Below the pieces are notes generated by a model, which saw only the letters and a list, made by a program, of their open reading frames with translations, made no database searches and was not told the DNA's origin. Below, piece after piece: positions 1-7,442 of a stretch of 13,885 nucleotides of DNA. Made by a program: the position numbers and the translations under genes. Source of the stretch: JAQVEM01 sp034660395 (GTDB lineage Bacteria > Actinomycetota > Humimicrobiia > Humimicrobiales > Humimicrobiaceae); assembly GCA_034660395.1 (NCBI GenBank), contig JAYEJA010000069.1, forward strand, positions 1 to 13,885, written 5' to 3'. Every line of letters begins with the position of its first letter. The stretch's first letter is position 1.

Positions 1-329
1 TTGCGGTTAAGAATGCAATGCAGGAACTTCTTAAGGGCCCTGCTAAATCATATCATTTCCCTGTAATACCTGCAGGAACCGAGCTGATTGATGCAGATAC
101 CAAAGATAATATAGCAAAAATAGACCTTTCCCAGGAATTTCTTGATGAAAGTCTGGATACCAGGATACTGGATGAATATATTATTTACTCGATTGTAAAT
201 ACCCTGACAGAGTTACCGGAGATTGAAGGTGTTATTTTTTATATAGAGGGTATAAGAATTAAAGTCTACGGCAATATAGACCTTTCAGTCCCGGCTATTA
301 GAGATAAGGAATTAATAGCTGAAGATTGA
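1..329 (+). CDS. GerMN-domain protein, C-terminal part (5' end outside window)
   Basis: This is the end of a GerMN-domain protein, a family of secreted or lipid-anchored proteins named after the spore-germination protein GerM and also found in non-sporulating Gram-positive bacteria. The reading frame is open from the first bases of the window (codons from base 3 read AVKNA before the first ATG at 18), so the true start lies upstream. Family hallmarks are visible in order: a helix ending in LLKGP, PAGTELID, the strand IAKIDLSQEF, the helix YSIVNTLTELPEIEGVIFYIEG, and the closing NIDLSVPAIRDKELI just before the TGA. The domain probably binds a cell-wall or other extracellular ligand, but its biochemical role is not settled. 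The missing N-terminus would be expected to carry a signal or lipobox. hyuA follows after 130 bases; no functional link between the two is evident. Confidence 0.8.
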   Translation, partial: AVKNAMQELLKGPAKSYHFPVIPAGTELIDADTKDNIAKIDLSQEFLDESLDTRILDEYIIYSIVNTLTELPEIEGVIFYIEGIRIKVYGNIDLSVPAIRDKELIAED

Positions 330-459
330 CCTGCTAAAGGGTTTAATCAAATGGCTGAAATAATGTGAAAGACTGAAAAACAGCAGGAAAATCCCGAAGA
401 TAGGAAACAGGTGGAAGATACGATGGCAGGGAGAAAAATTTAGCGGGAGGTGAATTTTA

Positions 460-2514
460 TTGTACAGTGTTGGCGTTGATGTAGGGGGAACATTTACAGA
501 TTTTGTAGTTTATAATGAAAAAGAGGAAAAAATTGATGTTTTTAAAATTCCTTCCGATAAGAAAGCTCCCTGGCTTAAGGTAATAAAGGGGCTTAAAAAA
601 GGGATAAAAGAAAAAAATGAGATATCCGATATACGCCACGGGTCAACTATCGGGATTAATGCAGTAATTGAGGGCAAAGGAAGCGTGACTGCCCTTCTTA
701 CCACGAAAGGCTTTAAGGATTTGCTTGAGATTGGCAGACAGAAGCGGCCCCATCTTTATAATCTGCATCTAAAGAAACATAATCCTTTGATACCGGGTTA
801 TCTCAGGATACCCGTAAAGGAGAGGATAGATAAGGATGGAAAAAGCATAATTCAAATTAATGAGGGTGAAATTTTAGAAATTGCAGAGAGGTTGGAAAAA
901 GAAAAAATTAAAGCGGCAGCAATTTTATTCTTAAATTCCTATGTTAACAGCGAAAATGAGGATAAAGCTGTGCGCGTATTAAGTAAAAAACTTCCTGGAA
1001 TCTATATCTCAGCATCATCCAGAATAATTCCCGAGTTCAGGGAGTATGAAAGATTATCCACGACAGTCCTGAATGCTTATCTTGGGCCTATTTTTAAGGA
1101 TTATCTGGAAAATCTCATATCTGAACTCGAAATAAATAAAATAAAAGCGAATTTATATATATCCCAGTCTGACGGCGGATTAATATCTCCTGAAAGCGCA
1201 ATGGAAATACCTGTGAGAACTTTATTTTCCGGTCCTGCAGCAGGAGTACTGGGGGCATCTTTTTTATATGGCAGCAGCAGTAAAAATGGCGGTGATACAG
1301 TAACCCTGGATATGGGCGGCACCAGTACGGATGTGGCGATAATTTCCGGTTCAAAACCCGTAAAGACAACAGAAAAAAAAGTTATGGAATACCCGGTTAA
1401 GCTTCCCGCCATAGATGTTTTTACAATTGGCGCCGGCGGCGGAAGTATAGCTGCTGTTGACGAAGGAGGATTTTTAAAGGTAGGTCCGGAGAGTTCGGGA
1501 GCCGTACCCGGTCCTGCCTGTTATGGCAGGGGCGGAAACGAGCCCACGGTAACAGATGCAAATCTGGTTATCGGTACCCTCGGGGTAAGGACAATGCTTG
1601 GCGGAGGGATGGAGCTTAATCCGGAGAAGGCAGGAAAGGCAATTGAAAACCGAATCTCAAAACCGTTAAAAATTTCTTTGATTGAAGGAGCATGGGCAGT
1701 AATACGTCTTGTGACATCGGATATATCGGAAGCAATAAGAAAAATATCAATATCTAAAGGTTTTCATCCCCGGGATTTAAAACTTATAGCCTACGGAGGT
1801 GCGGGCCCGATGCACGCTGCCCTGGTTGCAGAGGAGCTTGGAATAGGTGAGATTATAGTTCCGGAGACACCGGGAGCTTTTTCTGCGCGGGGTCTTCTTT
1901 ACGGCAGCGCCACAATGGATTTCGTAAAAACAATAAAGGGGTTAAAAAGGAATGATGTATCGGGTATTATTACTGATTTTAAAAATAAGACAGAAGCATG
2001 GTTTAAAAAAGAAAATATCCCTTATGGCAAACAAAGGCTGGAGTGGTCCCTTGACATGAGATATAAGGGGCAGAATTATGAGTTAAATATCCCTGTTTCA
2101 GAGAGGGACATAGAAGATTTGAAGAAGCATGGAACAGATAGGATAAAAAAGGTTTTCTATAAGAAACATGAAGATTTCTATGGTTATGTACTTGATGGCG
2201 TTGAAGTAGAAATAGTTAATTTAAGATTGAGATGTATTGGAAATATATCATTAAAAACCAACCGCAGTTTTTATAACGATGGGGGAAATAAGGATGCTTC
2301 AGGGAAGAAACCAGAGAAAGAAATAAGGAAAGTGTATTTTAACGGGAGAAATAGGTCAGTAGAAACTCCTGTATATAAGAGAATCAGCCTCGGTTGCGGA
2401 TTTAAGGCAAAAGGTCCGGCAATAATAGAGCAGATGGATTCGACAATAGTTATTCCTCCGGGATACAGGGGGGAGGTCGGTGAAGACGGCAGTTTTATTA
2501 TTAAAACCGGTTAG
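460..2514 (+). CDS. hyuA: Hydantoinase/oxoprolinase family protein, subunit A (HyuA-like)
   Basis: This 684-residue protein has the full length of the HyuA family (N-methylhydantoinase A, 5-oxoprolinase N-terminal half, acetone/acetophenone carboxylase beta subunit). These are cytoplasmic ATP-dependent enzymes with an actin-like ATPase fold that phosphorylate the substrate and work with a HyuB partner. Visible motifs are DVGGTFTD (7-14, phosphate binding), HGSTIGINAV (60-69), REYERLSTTVLNAY (194-207), SGPAAGVLGA (257-266), DMGGTSTD (284-291), GAGGGSI (324-330), VPGPACYGRGG (349-359) and GGAGPMHA (446-453), followed by the C-terminal beta domain. The start is TTG at 460, chosen because GGGAGGTGA at 445-453 is ideally spaced and the family N-terminus begins there. 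hyuB follows 85 bases later, so the two form an operon. Family members act on hydantoins, 5-oxoproline, or ketones such as acetone; I cannot tell which from sequence. No third (gamma) carboxylase subunit is present. Confidence 0.93.
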   Translation: MYSVGVDVGGTFTDFVVYNEKEEKIDVFKIPSDKKAPWLKVIKGLKKGIKEKNEISDIRHGSTIGINAVIEGKGSVTALLTTKGFKDLLEIGRQKRPHLYNLHLKKHNPLIPGYLRIPVKERIDKDGKSIIQINEGEILEIAERLEKEKIKAAAILFLNSYVNSENEDKAVRVLSKKLPGIYISASSRIIPEFREYERLSTTVLNAYLGPIFKDYLENLISELEINKIKANLYISQSDGGLISPESAMEIPVRTLFSGPAAGVLGASFLYGSSSKNGGDTVTLDMGGTSTDVAIISGSKPVKTTEKKVMEYPVKLPAIDVFTIGAGGGSIAAVDEGGFLKVGPESSGAVPGPACYGRGGNEPTVTDANLVIGTLGVRTMLGGGMELNPEKAGKAIENRISKPLKISLIEGAWAVIRLVTSDISEAIRKISISKGFHPRDLKLIAYGGAGPMHAALVAEELGIGEIIVPETPGAFSARGLLYGSATMDFVKTIKGLKRNDVSGIITDFKNKTEAWFKKENIPYGKQRLEWSLDMRYKGQNYELNIPVSERDIEDLKKHGTDRIKKVFYKKHEDFYGYVLDGVEVEIVNLRLRCIGNISLKTNRSFYNDGGNKDASGKKPEKEIRKVYFNGRNRSVETPVYKRISLGCGFKAKGPAIIEQMDSTIVIPPGYRGEVGEDGSFIIKTG

Positions 2515-2599
2515 AACTTTTTTGTAAGATGACGGCGCCACCGGGTAGAGGACAAACAAATATAAAAGGTACAGGCTGGAAAAGAAAAAAATATCTGTT

Positions 2600-4204
2600 A
2601 TGGATAAAATAGATATAATAACTGCAAAAGTGATAGGAAACCGCCTTAAGAGTATATCCGAGCTTATGGGCGAGGTACTGGTAAGAAGTGCTTTTTCATC
2701 AAATATAAAAGAGAGAAGGGATTGCTCGACTGCTGTATTTGATAGAAAAGGAAGGCTTATGGCGCAGGCAGAGCATATACCTCTTCACCTGGGATCCATG
2801 ATGGGGATTGTAAGGGAAGTAATCAGGCAATTTGGGAAAGATATAAATCCCGAAGATGTATTTATAGCGAATGACCCTTACTATGGCGGAACTCACCTTC
2901 CCGACGTAACCATCGTTTCTCCATTTTTTAAAGGTAAAAAGCTTATGAATTTTGCTGCCAATATAGCCCACCACTCGGATATCGGCGGAGCAAGACCGGG
3001 AGGAATTGCGGGCGATGCCGCCTCAATATATGAGGAGGGATTAAGGATTCCTCCTGTAAAGCTTGTTAGGGCCGGGAAGACTGATAAAAATTTATTAAAT
3101 TTCATAGTTAAAAATTGCAGGGTTCCCCTCGAAAGGGAAACGGATTTAAAAGCTCAAATAGCTACGAATAAAATTGGAATCAGGTATCTCAATGAACTCT
3201 ATGCCAGGTATGGAGTAAAGGTTGTTGAAAATGCAGTTGAAAAGCTGCTGTCCTATACCGGGAAAAGGCTCAGGGCCAAAATTAAAAAAATCCCGGATGG
3301 GAGGTATCTGTTTGAAGACAAACTGGATGATGACGGGATATCGGATGAGCCTGTTCCCATAAAGGTGTGTATAGAGGTAAAAGGGAAAAATCTGGAAGTT
3401 GATTTCTCGGGAACGGGCAGTCAGAGCAGGGGGGCGATAAATGTGGTTAGGTCTGCTCTTCTTGCTACTGTTTATTATTCAATTAAAGCTTTTCTGGACC
3501 CCGGATTACCTGCAAATGAGGGGCTGGCAGAAGTTTTGAGTATAAAGGCGCCTCCCGGAAGTATAGTTAACCCTGATGAGCCGGCAGCGGTGGGGGCGAG
3601 AACTGACACCTGCCAGAGGGTGGCAGGTGTATTAATAGGGGCTTTTAATAAGGCAATGCCGGAGAAGGCGGTTTCCGGTTCCAATGATGCAAGTACTGCA
3701 ATCGTATTGTCAAAAGAGGATAAATTTGTTTATGTTGAAGCCATAGGCGGCGGGGCCGGAGCTTCTGAAAGCGGCGATGGGCTTGATGGTGTGCAGGTTC
3801 ATGTTACCAATACTTCGAATCTCCCCATAGAAGTTCTGGAGTCGGAGTTTCCGTTAAGGGTTTTAAAATATGAACTTATACCTGATTCCGGGGGGAAGGG
3901 TAAATACAGGGGAGGACTTGGCATAAGGAGAAAAATTAAAATACTTGAGGACAATGTCCTGTTTTCTTCTCATGGAGACAGGCACAAATTTCCTCCCCGG
4001 GGATGGAACGGCGGTGAAAGCGGAAAGACCGGAAAGTTCCTTATTAATGGCAAACGTATTTCATCCAAATGTTCCGGCATAGTCTTAAGTAAAGGTGATG
4101 TTATTATTATAGAGACTCCCGGGGGCGGGGGTTTTGGCGATAAAAAGGGAAGGCCTAAGAGGCTTATGGAAAAAGATGTAAGGGATGGAAAAATGAGCTG
4201 GTAA
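2600..4204 (+). CDS. hyuB: Hydantoinase/oxoprolinase family protein, subunit B (HyuB-like)
   Basis: This 534-residue protein matches the HyuB family (N-methylhydantoinase B, C-terminal half of 5-oxoprolinase, acetone carboxylase alpha subunit), which supplies the second half of the active site in an A/B complex. Motifs include an N-terminal helix with ERRDCSTAVFD (38-48), GRLMAQAEHIPLHLGSM (51-67), NDPYYGGTHLPD (91-102), AHHSDIGGARPGG (123-135, a likely metal-binding region by family analogy), a glycine-rich EAIGGGAGASESGDG segment in the second half, and the C-terminal GGGGFGD (508-514). The ATG at 2600 gives the standard family N-terminus, but its ribosome binding site is weak (purine-rich GGAAAAG upstream), so translation may depend partly on hyuA. 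The gene carries a perfect 10-bp hairpin at 3606-3630. The substrate is unresolved, as for HyuA. The 103 bases after it are AT-rich and show no convincing GC-rich terminator. Confidence 0.92.
   Translation: MDKIDIITAKVIGNRLKSISELMGEVLVRSAFSSNIKERRDCSTAVFDRKGRLMAQAEHIPLHLGSMMGIVREVIRQFGKDINPEDVFIANDPYYGGTHLPDVTIVSPFFKGKKLMNFAANIAHHSDIGGARPGGIAGDAASIYEEGLRIPPVKLVRAGKTDKNLLNFIVKNCRVPLERETDLKAQIATNKIGIRYLNELYARYGVKVVENAVEKLLSYTGKRLRAKIKKIPDGRYLFEDKLDDDGISDEPVPIKVCIEVKGKNLEVDFSGTGSQSRGAINVVRSALLATVYYSIKAFLDPGLPANEGLAEVLSIKAPPGSIVNPDEPAAVGARTDTCQRVAGVLIGAFNKAMPEKAVSGSNDASTAIVLSKEDKFVYVEAIGGGAGASESGDGLDGVQVHVTNTSNLPIEVLESEFPLRVLKYELIPDSGGKGKYRGGLGIRRKIKILEDNVLFSSHGDRHKFPPRGWNGGESGKTGKFLINGKRISSKCSGIVLSKGDVIIIETPGGGGFGDKKGRPKRLMEKDVRDGKMSW
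3606..3630. repeat. Perfect 10-bp inverted repeat inside hyuB
   Basis: The arms ACACCTGCCA (3606-3615) and TGGCAGGTGT (3621-3630) are exact reverse complements separated by the 5-base loop GAGGG. The structure lies in the codons for the conserved TDTCQRVAGV segment of HyuB, so protein constraint may explain part of it. No T-run follows, so it is not an intrinsic terminator. Confidence 0.85.
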
Positions 4205-4307
4205 ACTGAGTTATAAACTGCTTTAATTAATGGAAACTTTATGTAATTTTATTTATTATTGAATTAGGTTTTTTAGATAAACCCGGTAATTTTAAAAAGG
4301 GGGAAGC

Positions 4308-5228
4308 TTGAAAGTACTTATAACAGGAGGCGCAGGTTTTATAGGTTCAAATGTAGCTGAAGGTCTTCTTGCGGAAAAATATGAGGTTGTTATCATAGAT
4401 GACCTTTCAAACGGAAAGAAAGAAAATATACCGAAAAAGGCAAAATTTTACCAGTGCGATGTCAGGGATAAGAGCATATGTGATATTTTCGAAGATGAAA
4501 GACCGGATATCGTGATCCACAATGCAGCCCAGCTGAGCGTAAGAGTATCAGTGGAAAGGCCCGTATTTGATGCCGATATAAATATAATAGGAGGGCTTAA
4601 TGTAATAAGCGCCTGCAATAATTACAGTGTTAAAAAAATAATATTTGCTTCTTCAGGGGGCACGGTATATGGCGAACAGGAATATTTTCCTGCTAATGAA
4701 AAACATCCTACGGCTCCGGTATCCCCTTACGGTGTGGCAAAGCTGACTACTGAAAATTATCTTTATTATTTTTATAAAACCTACGGCCTTGAATATATAT
4801 CTCTAAGATACGGCAACATATACGGACCCAGGCAGGACCCCTGCGGGGAAGCGGGGGTAGTTGCCATATTCTCCGGCAGGATGCTTGACGGGAAGAATCC
4901 TGCAATTAACGGGGACGGTCTTCAAACCAGGGATTATGTTTATGTGAAAGATGTGGTGAATGCGAATATTAAGGCCGTAAAAAGCGATTTTGTTGGGCCA
5001 TTAAATATAGGAACCGAAAAAGAAACCAGCGTTATTGAGCTTTTTAAAATTTTAAAAGAAGTTTCAGGAAAGAGCGGGCTGAAGGAAGTCCACGGGCCTC
5101 CCAAGGAAGGGGAGCAGAAAAGAAGCCGGCTTTCTTGCCGGCTGGCAAAAGAGGCGATAGGCTGGCAGCCGCAGATATCATTAGAAGAAGGGCTTATGTT
5201 AACCTATAACTGGTTTAAAAATCACTGA
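4308..5228 (+). CDS. NAD-dependent sugar-nucleotide epimerase, GalE-like (extended SDR)
   Basis: This 306-residue extended short-chain dehydrogenase probably interconverts UDP-sugars at C4 in the cytoplasm (UDP-glucose/UDP-galactose or the N-acetyl forms), supplying precursors to the polysaccharide genes downstream. The NAD-binding Rossmann motif GGAGFIG is at residues 7-13 and D31-D32 ends the second strand. The active-site region reads ASSGGTVYGE (114-123), and the catalytic pair is Y141/K145 in SPYGVAK. RYGNIYGPRQ (167-176) and TRDYVYVKDV (207-216) are typical of the substrate-binding half. By eye the position of E. coli GalE Ser124 is Gly117 here, within an SSGG motif. The start is TTG at 4308, with AAAAGGGGG at 4295-4303 as ribosome binding site. 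It ends 26 bases before the convergent hepT. UDP-glucuronate epimerase or decarboxylase activity remains possible. Confidence 0.88.
   Translation: MKVLITGGAGFIGSNVAEGLLAEKYEVVIIDDLSNGKKENIPKKAKFYQCDVRDKSICDIFEDERPDIVIHNAAQLSVRVSVERPVFDADINIIGGLNVISACNNYSVKKIIFASSGGTVYGEQEYFPANEKHPTAPVSPYGVAKLTTENYLYYFYKTYGLEYISLRYGNIYGPRQDPCGEAGVVAIFSGRMLDGKNPAINGDGLQTRDYVYVKDVVNANIKAVKSDFVGPLNIGTEKETSVIELFKILKEVSGKSGLKEVHGPPKEGEQKRSRLSCRLAKEAIGWQPQISLEEGLMLTYNWFKNH
5124..5143. repeat. 7-bp GC-rich hairpin near the 3' end of the epimerase gene
   Basis: AGCCGGC (5124-5130) and GCCGGCT (5137-5143) form a perfect 7-bp stem around a 6-base loop TTTCTT. The structure is coding (segment RSRLSCRLA of the epimerase) and lies about 85 bases before the stop. 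No T-run follows directly, so terminator function is not supported. Confidence 0.7.
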
Positions 5229-5254
5229 ATGTCTATAATTTATAAAGAAAAGAG

Positions 5255-5668
5255 TTAAATATTTTTAGATATTTCTTTTAAAAATAAATCTATATCTTTA
5301 AGGCGGTTTATTAAAATATCATGAATAATTTTATAGTTGGTATCTCCGTAATCATGTGCAATGCGGTTTCTGAATCTTGCCATTTGTATCATATTTGTTT
5401 CTACATCTTTGGAAATAATATTATGTTTATTTAAAATTTCAAATGACTCAGAAAATGTTGCAGGCCGTCTTAATTCTTTATATGAAATAACAGCTTCAGC
5501 AAGGTCGATAGTTGCCTGAACAGCAAGATACAAATATCTTTCAACTGCTCCCCGTAAGGTTAAGTCATCCTCTAAATCTTTTACTGATATATTCTTATAG
5601 TTATCAAGGATAGAAAGATATTTTCTTACATTACTTATTCCTTTTTCAATTACACCTAATCCTGTCAT
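5255..5668 (-). CDS. hepT: HepT-like HEPN ribonuclease toxin
   Basis: This 137-residue all-helical protein belongs to the HepT (DUF86) branch of the HEPN superfamily, toxins that cut RNA in the cytoplasm as homodimers. The signature R-x4-H-x-Y is intact as R100-NRIA-H105-D-Y107. R and H form the RNase site, and the Tyr is the residue that MntA modifies by adding AMP in characterised HepT-MntA systems. The helix with VQATIDLAEAVISYKELRRPATFSESF (about 50-76) is also typical of the family. It lies downstream of mntA on the same strand, with 6 bases between the mntA stop and the hepT ATG, and no clear ribosome binding site of its own, so translation is probably coupled. The sequence looks markedly AT-rich relative to the epimerase beside it, suggesting acquisition. 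Toxin activity is inferred from motif integrity. Confidence 0.9.
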   Translation of the reverse strand: MTGLGVIEKGISNVRKYLSILDNYKNISVKDLEDDLTLRGAVERYLYLAVQATIDLAEAVISYKELRRPATFSESFEILNKHNIISKDVETNMIQMARFRNRIAHDYGDTNYKIIHDILINRLKDIDLFLKEISKNI

Positions 5669-5674
5669 AATCTG

Positions 5675-6064
5675 TTATGTTTTTGTTAAATTGTGTTTTC
5701 TCAACAAAAAACGGAAATCAAAATATTCATTTAATATCCCGGGTTCAATCAGAAGCTTGTATGGTTCTATTTCATAAATAATTTTACCATTTTTTATAAT
5801 AGAATATTTTAATTCTGGAGCATCCAGATAGTTTAATATCACTGAATCTACTCTGTCTGTACCAAGAATGGTGCTGATTTTACCTTCAATTTCAAGAGCA
5901 GTATTATATGCTTTTATTTCACTGTCATCTATATAGAACGCAAAGTCATAATCTGAGAGCGGACCGGTTTTACCTGAAACCTGTGAACCAAAGAGGTATA
6001 CAAGTTTCAGGTTTGGATAAGGGATGAATATTTTTTTTAATTTTCTTAATTTATATTTATTCAT
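5675..6064 (-). CDS. mntA: MntA-like minimal nucleotidyltransferase antitoxin
   Basis: This 129-residue protein is a minimal nucleotidyltransferase (MNT) that neutralises HepT by adding AMP groups to its active-site tyrosine. The GS-x10-D-x-D motif is exact: G26-S27, ten residues, then D38-Y39-D40, the metal and nucleotide ligands. D73, in the strand VDSVIL, is the likely third carboxylate. The preceding YLFGSQ strand-turn is typical. It is the first gene of a two-gene minus-strand operon with hepT. The ATG at 6064 is the natural start, but the bases before it show no evident Shine-Dalgarno sequence. An 11-bp inverted repeat lies 28 bases upstream and could be the operator. All catalytic residues are present, so the module looks functional. 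It sits between two polysaccharide genes on the opposite strand. Confidence 0.9.
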   Translation of the reverse strand: MNKYKLRKLKKIFIPYPNLKLVYLFGSQVSGKTGPLSDYDFAFYIDDSEIKAYNTALEIEGKISTILGTDRVDSVILNYLDAPELKYSIIKNGKIIYEIEPYKLLIEPGILNEYFDFRFLLRKHNLTKT

Positions 6065-6091
6065 GAGCTAATTTTACTTAATTTTGCTAAT

Positions 6092-6120
6092 AATAACAAA
6101 AAATAAATATTTTTGTTATT
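6092..6120. repeat. 11-bp perfect inverted repeat upstream of mntA (candidate operator)
   Basis: AATAACAAAAA (6092-6102) and TTTTTGTTATT (6110-6120) are exact reverse complements around a 7-base spacer. The repeat lies 28 bases upstream of the mntA start and about 110 bases upstream of the glycosyltransferase start, between divergent genes. Such a site is where toxin-antitoxin autoregulation commonly acts, so an operator is plausible. A chance AT-rich palindrome cannot be excluded. The rest of the 6065-6233 interval is AT-rich, with no clear sigma-70 promoter I would commit to. Confidence 0.55.
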
Positions 6121-6233
6121 TACAACAATCTGATGGTGGGTTAGAATTTTTTTACGTATGAAGAATTAAATATTAATAACACAGTGCTACCTGAAACAGA
6201 TAAAAATTGAATTTAAAAACTAAGAGAAAAAAT

Positions 6234-7442
6234 ATGAAAGTGCTCAATGTAGTTCCCACACCTTTTTTTGCTGACAGGGGCTGTCATATGAGAATACTGG
6301 GTGAGATGAAGGCACTGGCAAATTACGGATTTGAAAATATTATTGTGACCTACCATATCGGACGGGACCTGGAGGGCCTTGATATTAGAAGGATGGTAAA
6401 TATTCCATGGTACAGGAAACTGGAGGCAGGGCCATCGATACACAAGTTCTATATTGATATTTTACTGTTTTTTAAAGCGGCAGGGGTTTATATTAGGGAA
6501 AAACCGGATATTATATACGGGCATCTCCATGAGGGTGCATTTGTCGGAGGATTAATAAAATATCTTCTAACCTTTGGGAAGGTCCCCCTTGCCTTTGATG
6601 TCCAGGGGAGTCTGACCTCGGAGCTGGATACTTTTAACTGGATAAAAGGGAAAAAACCGATAAAATGGTTTTTTCATAGTCTGGAGAAGCTCATCTGCAG
6701 AATGCCTGATTTTTTTATATGCAGCTCGGTATCAAATGGGGATATTATAAAAGACAGGTTTCATATAAATCCTGATAAAGTAAGAGTGGTGATAGACGGG
6801 GTTCATACGGATTTCTTCAATAATCCTCCGCCAGGGGGACTGCGCGGTGAGCTGGGGATACCTGAAAATGCACCGCTTATAATATTTACGGGAGCTCTTC
6901 TTGCTGCCAAGGGAATATGGAACCTGGTAGGGACCATACCCATGGTACTGGAAAAAAGAAAGGATGCCCATTTTCTAATAGTGGGTTATCCAGTGGAGGA
7001 AACGGCTGCAAAGGTCAGGGAGCTGGGCTTGGAAGGAAGTGTCCACTTTACCGGAATGGTAGATTATTTTAAACTTCCTGAATATCTTTTAATAAGCGAC
7101 ATAGCGGTTGAGCCAAAAGTTGATAAGGCAGGAGAAGCCAGCGGAAAGGTTATAAATTATATGGGGGCCGGGCTTCCCGTGGTTTGTTTTGACGGAAAAA
7201 ACAACAGGAGGTTTATGGGAAACAATGGTATTTATGCTGGTGATAATAAAATAGAGAATCTGGCTGCTAAAATAGTATGGGCAATTGAAAATCCGGATAA
7301 GGCAAAAAAAACAGGGGAGCAGAATAAAAAGAGGGTAGAAAAAGTGTTTTCCTGGAATAACAGCATAAAAAAAACAGTAGAAGCTTTTAAAATGCTTATT
7401 TCCAGAAGACAAGCTGCCGGAAAAGCCGCTAATGATTCTTGA
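6234..7442 (+). CDS. Glycosyltransferase family 4 (GT-B fold)
   Basis: This roughly 402-residue GT-B glycosyltransferase of the GT4 type should move a sugar from a nucleotide donor onto a lipid-linked glycan at the inner face of the membrane. The N-terminal acceptor domain begins KVLNVVPTPFFADRGCHMR, with the usual loop after the first strand. The C-terminal donor domain starts near FTGALLAAKGIWNL and contains AHFLIVGYPVEE, LEGSVHFTGMVDY and EASGKVINYMGAGLPVVCFD. That last motif replaces the classic E-x7-E with the SGK-x-x-N-Y-M variant seen in a GT4 subgroup, so the second acidic residue is Asn here. An in-frame TTG at 6207 would add nine residues; I prefer the ATG at 6234 because the family N-terminus starts there and a weak AAGAG sits 7 bases upstream. 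Donor and acceptor sugars are not predictable. No homologous GT is adjacent. Confidence 0.88.
   Translation: MKVLNVVPTPFFADRGCHMRILGEMKALANYGFENIIVTYHIGRDLEGLDIRRMVNIPWYRKLEAGPSIHKFYIDILLFFKAAGVYIREKPDIIYGHLHEGAFVGGLIKYLLTFGKVPLAFDVQGSLTSELDTFNWIKGKKPIKWFFHSLEKLICRMPDFFICSSVSNGDIIKDRFHINPDKVRVVIDGVHTDFFNNPPPGGLRGELGIPENAPLIIFTGALLAAKGIWNLVGTIPMVLEKRKDAHFLIVGYPVEETAAKVRELGLEGSVHFTGMVDYFKLPEYLLISDIAVEPKVDKAGEASGKVINYMGAGLPVVCFDGKNNRRFMGNNGIYAGDNKIENLAAKIVWAIENPDKAKKTGEQNKKRVEKVFSWNNSIKKTVEAFKMLISRRQAAGKAANDS

Noticed and set aside
457..704. Minus-strand open frames opposite the start of hyuA
   Set aside because: They lie entirely over a strongly conserved HyuA coding frame and lack ribosome sites or family features.
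1101..1412. Minus-strand open frames of 84-103 codons inside hyuA
   Set aside because: Antisense shadows of the conserved HyuA frame; protein sequence has no recognisable character.
2356..3684. Minus-strand open frames opposite the hyuA end and hyuB
   Set aside because: Shadows of real genes; no start context or conserved motif.
5244..5279. Terminator between the convergent epimerase and hepT genes
   Set aside because: A 6-bp AAATAT/ATATTT stem and an alternative AAAGAAA/TTTCTTT pairing exist, but they contain almost no GC pairs and overlap the hepT coding end, so I do not call a terminator.
6213..7412. Minus-strand open frames opposite the glycosyltransferase
   Set aside because: Antisense to a clear GT4 gene, with low-complexity aromatic-rich translations typical of shadows.
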